A model generated the notes under the pieces. The model worked only from the letters and a program-made list of their open reading frames with translations, ran no database searches and had not been told where the DNA came from. DNA of 64,000 nucleotides. Source: JBEBVQ01 sp037190845. Its GTDB lineage: Bacteria; Bacteroidota; Bacteroidia; Chitinophagales; Chitinophagaceae. Every line of letters begins with the position of its first letter. The stretch's first letter is position 1. Shown here piece after piece: positions 63,997 to 64,000 of this stretch. The stretch covers positions 161,586-225,585 of the forward strand of contig JBBCJI010000004.1 in NCBI GenBank assembly GCA_037190845.1, read 5' to 3'. A program made the translations under genes and the position numbers.

Positions 63997-64000
63997 TGAA

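Overview
The window is chromosomal DNA from a member of the Bacteroidota, most likely a Chitinophagales/Chitinophagaceae-type organism. This rests on type IX secretion (T9SS) and gliding genes (PorV/PorQ-like protein, PorZ-like propeller protein, GldH, several proteins with type A or type B C-terminal sorting domains), TonB-dependent receptors with carboxypeptidase-like N-terminal domains, a DUF4249 lipoprotein, a fused branched-chain E1 dehydrogenase, and promoter motifs of the Bacteroidota TAnnTTTG class. No rRNA, tRNA, CRISPR array or insertion sequence was seen.

Layout. 0-10 kb: the end of a 2-hydroxyacid dehydrogenase, then a three-gene outer-membrane operon (giant TonB-dependent receptor, 1360-residue secreted protein with a sorting-like C-terminus, PorV/PorQ-family barrel). 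10-19 kb: greA, a HIT protein and an MscS channel on plus, then a minus-strand block of feoB, glutamate dehydrogenase and a cytochrome-c maturation cluster (ccmD, ccmC, ccmB, unknown secreted protein). 19-28 kb: amino-acid permease, lpdA, a haem-motif/beta-propeller lipoprotein, an ECF sigma factor with a TPR-bearing anti-sigma-like partner, and a membrane pyrophosphatase. 28-33.6 kb: an accessory block with a DUF1016/PD-(D/E)XK nuclease, a tiny membrane protein, an AT-rich gene resembling uracil-DNA glycosylases, an AAA+ ATPase coupled to a metallophosphoesterase, and a WYL-domain regulator. 33.6-45 kb: arfB, unknowns, a TonB receptor/DUF4249 pair, an IscA-type protein, fused E1, a PurF-like amidotransferase, a LysE exporter and tsaE. 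45-64 kb: three T9SS cargo proteins, cbpM-cbpA, pdxA, pepA, a PorZ-like protein, a response regulator/TPR-histidine kinase pair, yicC, gldH and a sensor kinase.

Most interesting signals. In the accessory block, three promoter regions (before the tiny membrane protein, before the AAA+/phosphoesterase operon, and before the WYL regulator itself) carry an 8-5-8 element, CTACGnCA-N5-TGnCGTAG. Its centre lies exactly 19 bases upstream of a TAnnTTTG-type -7 element in all three cases; two copies are perfect palindromes and one is degenerate. This looks like an autoregulated WYL regulon controlling an undescribed AAA+/phosphoesterase stress or defence module. Separately, several families of dispersed palindromic repeats lie directly after stop codons. 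One 31-base unit recurs identically at about 22.1 kb and at the right edge of the window.
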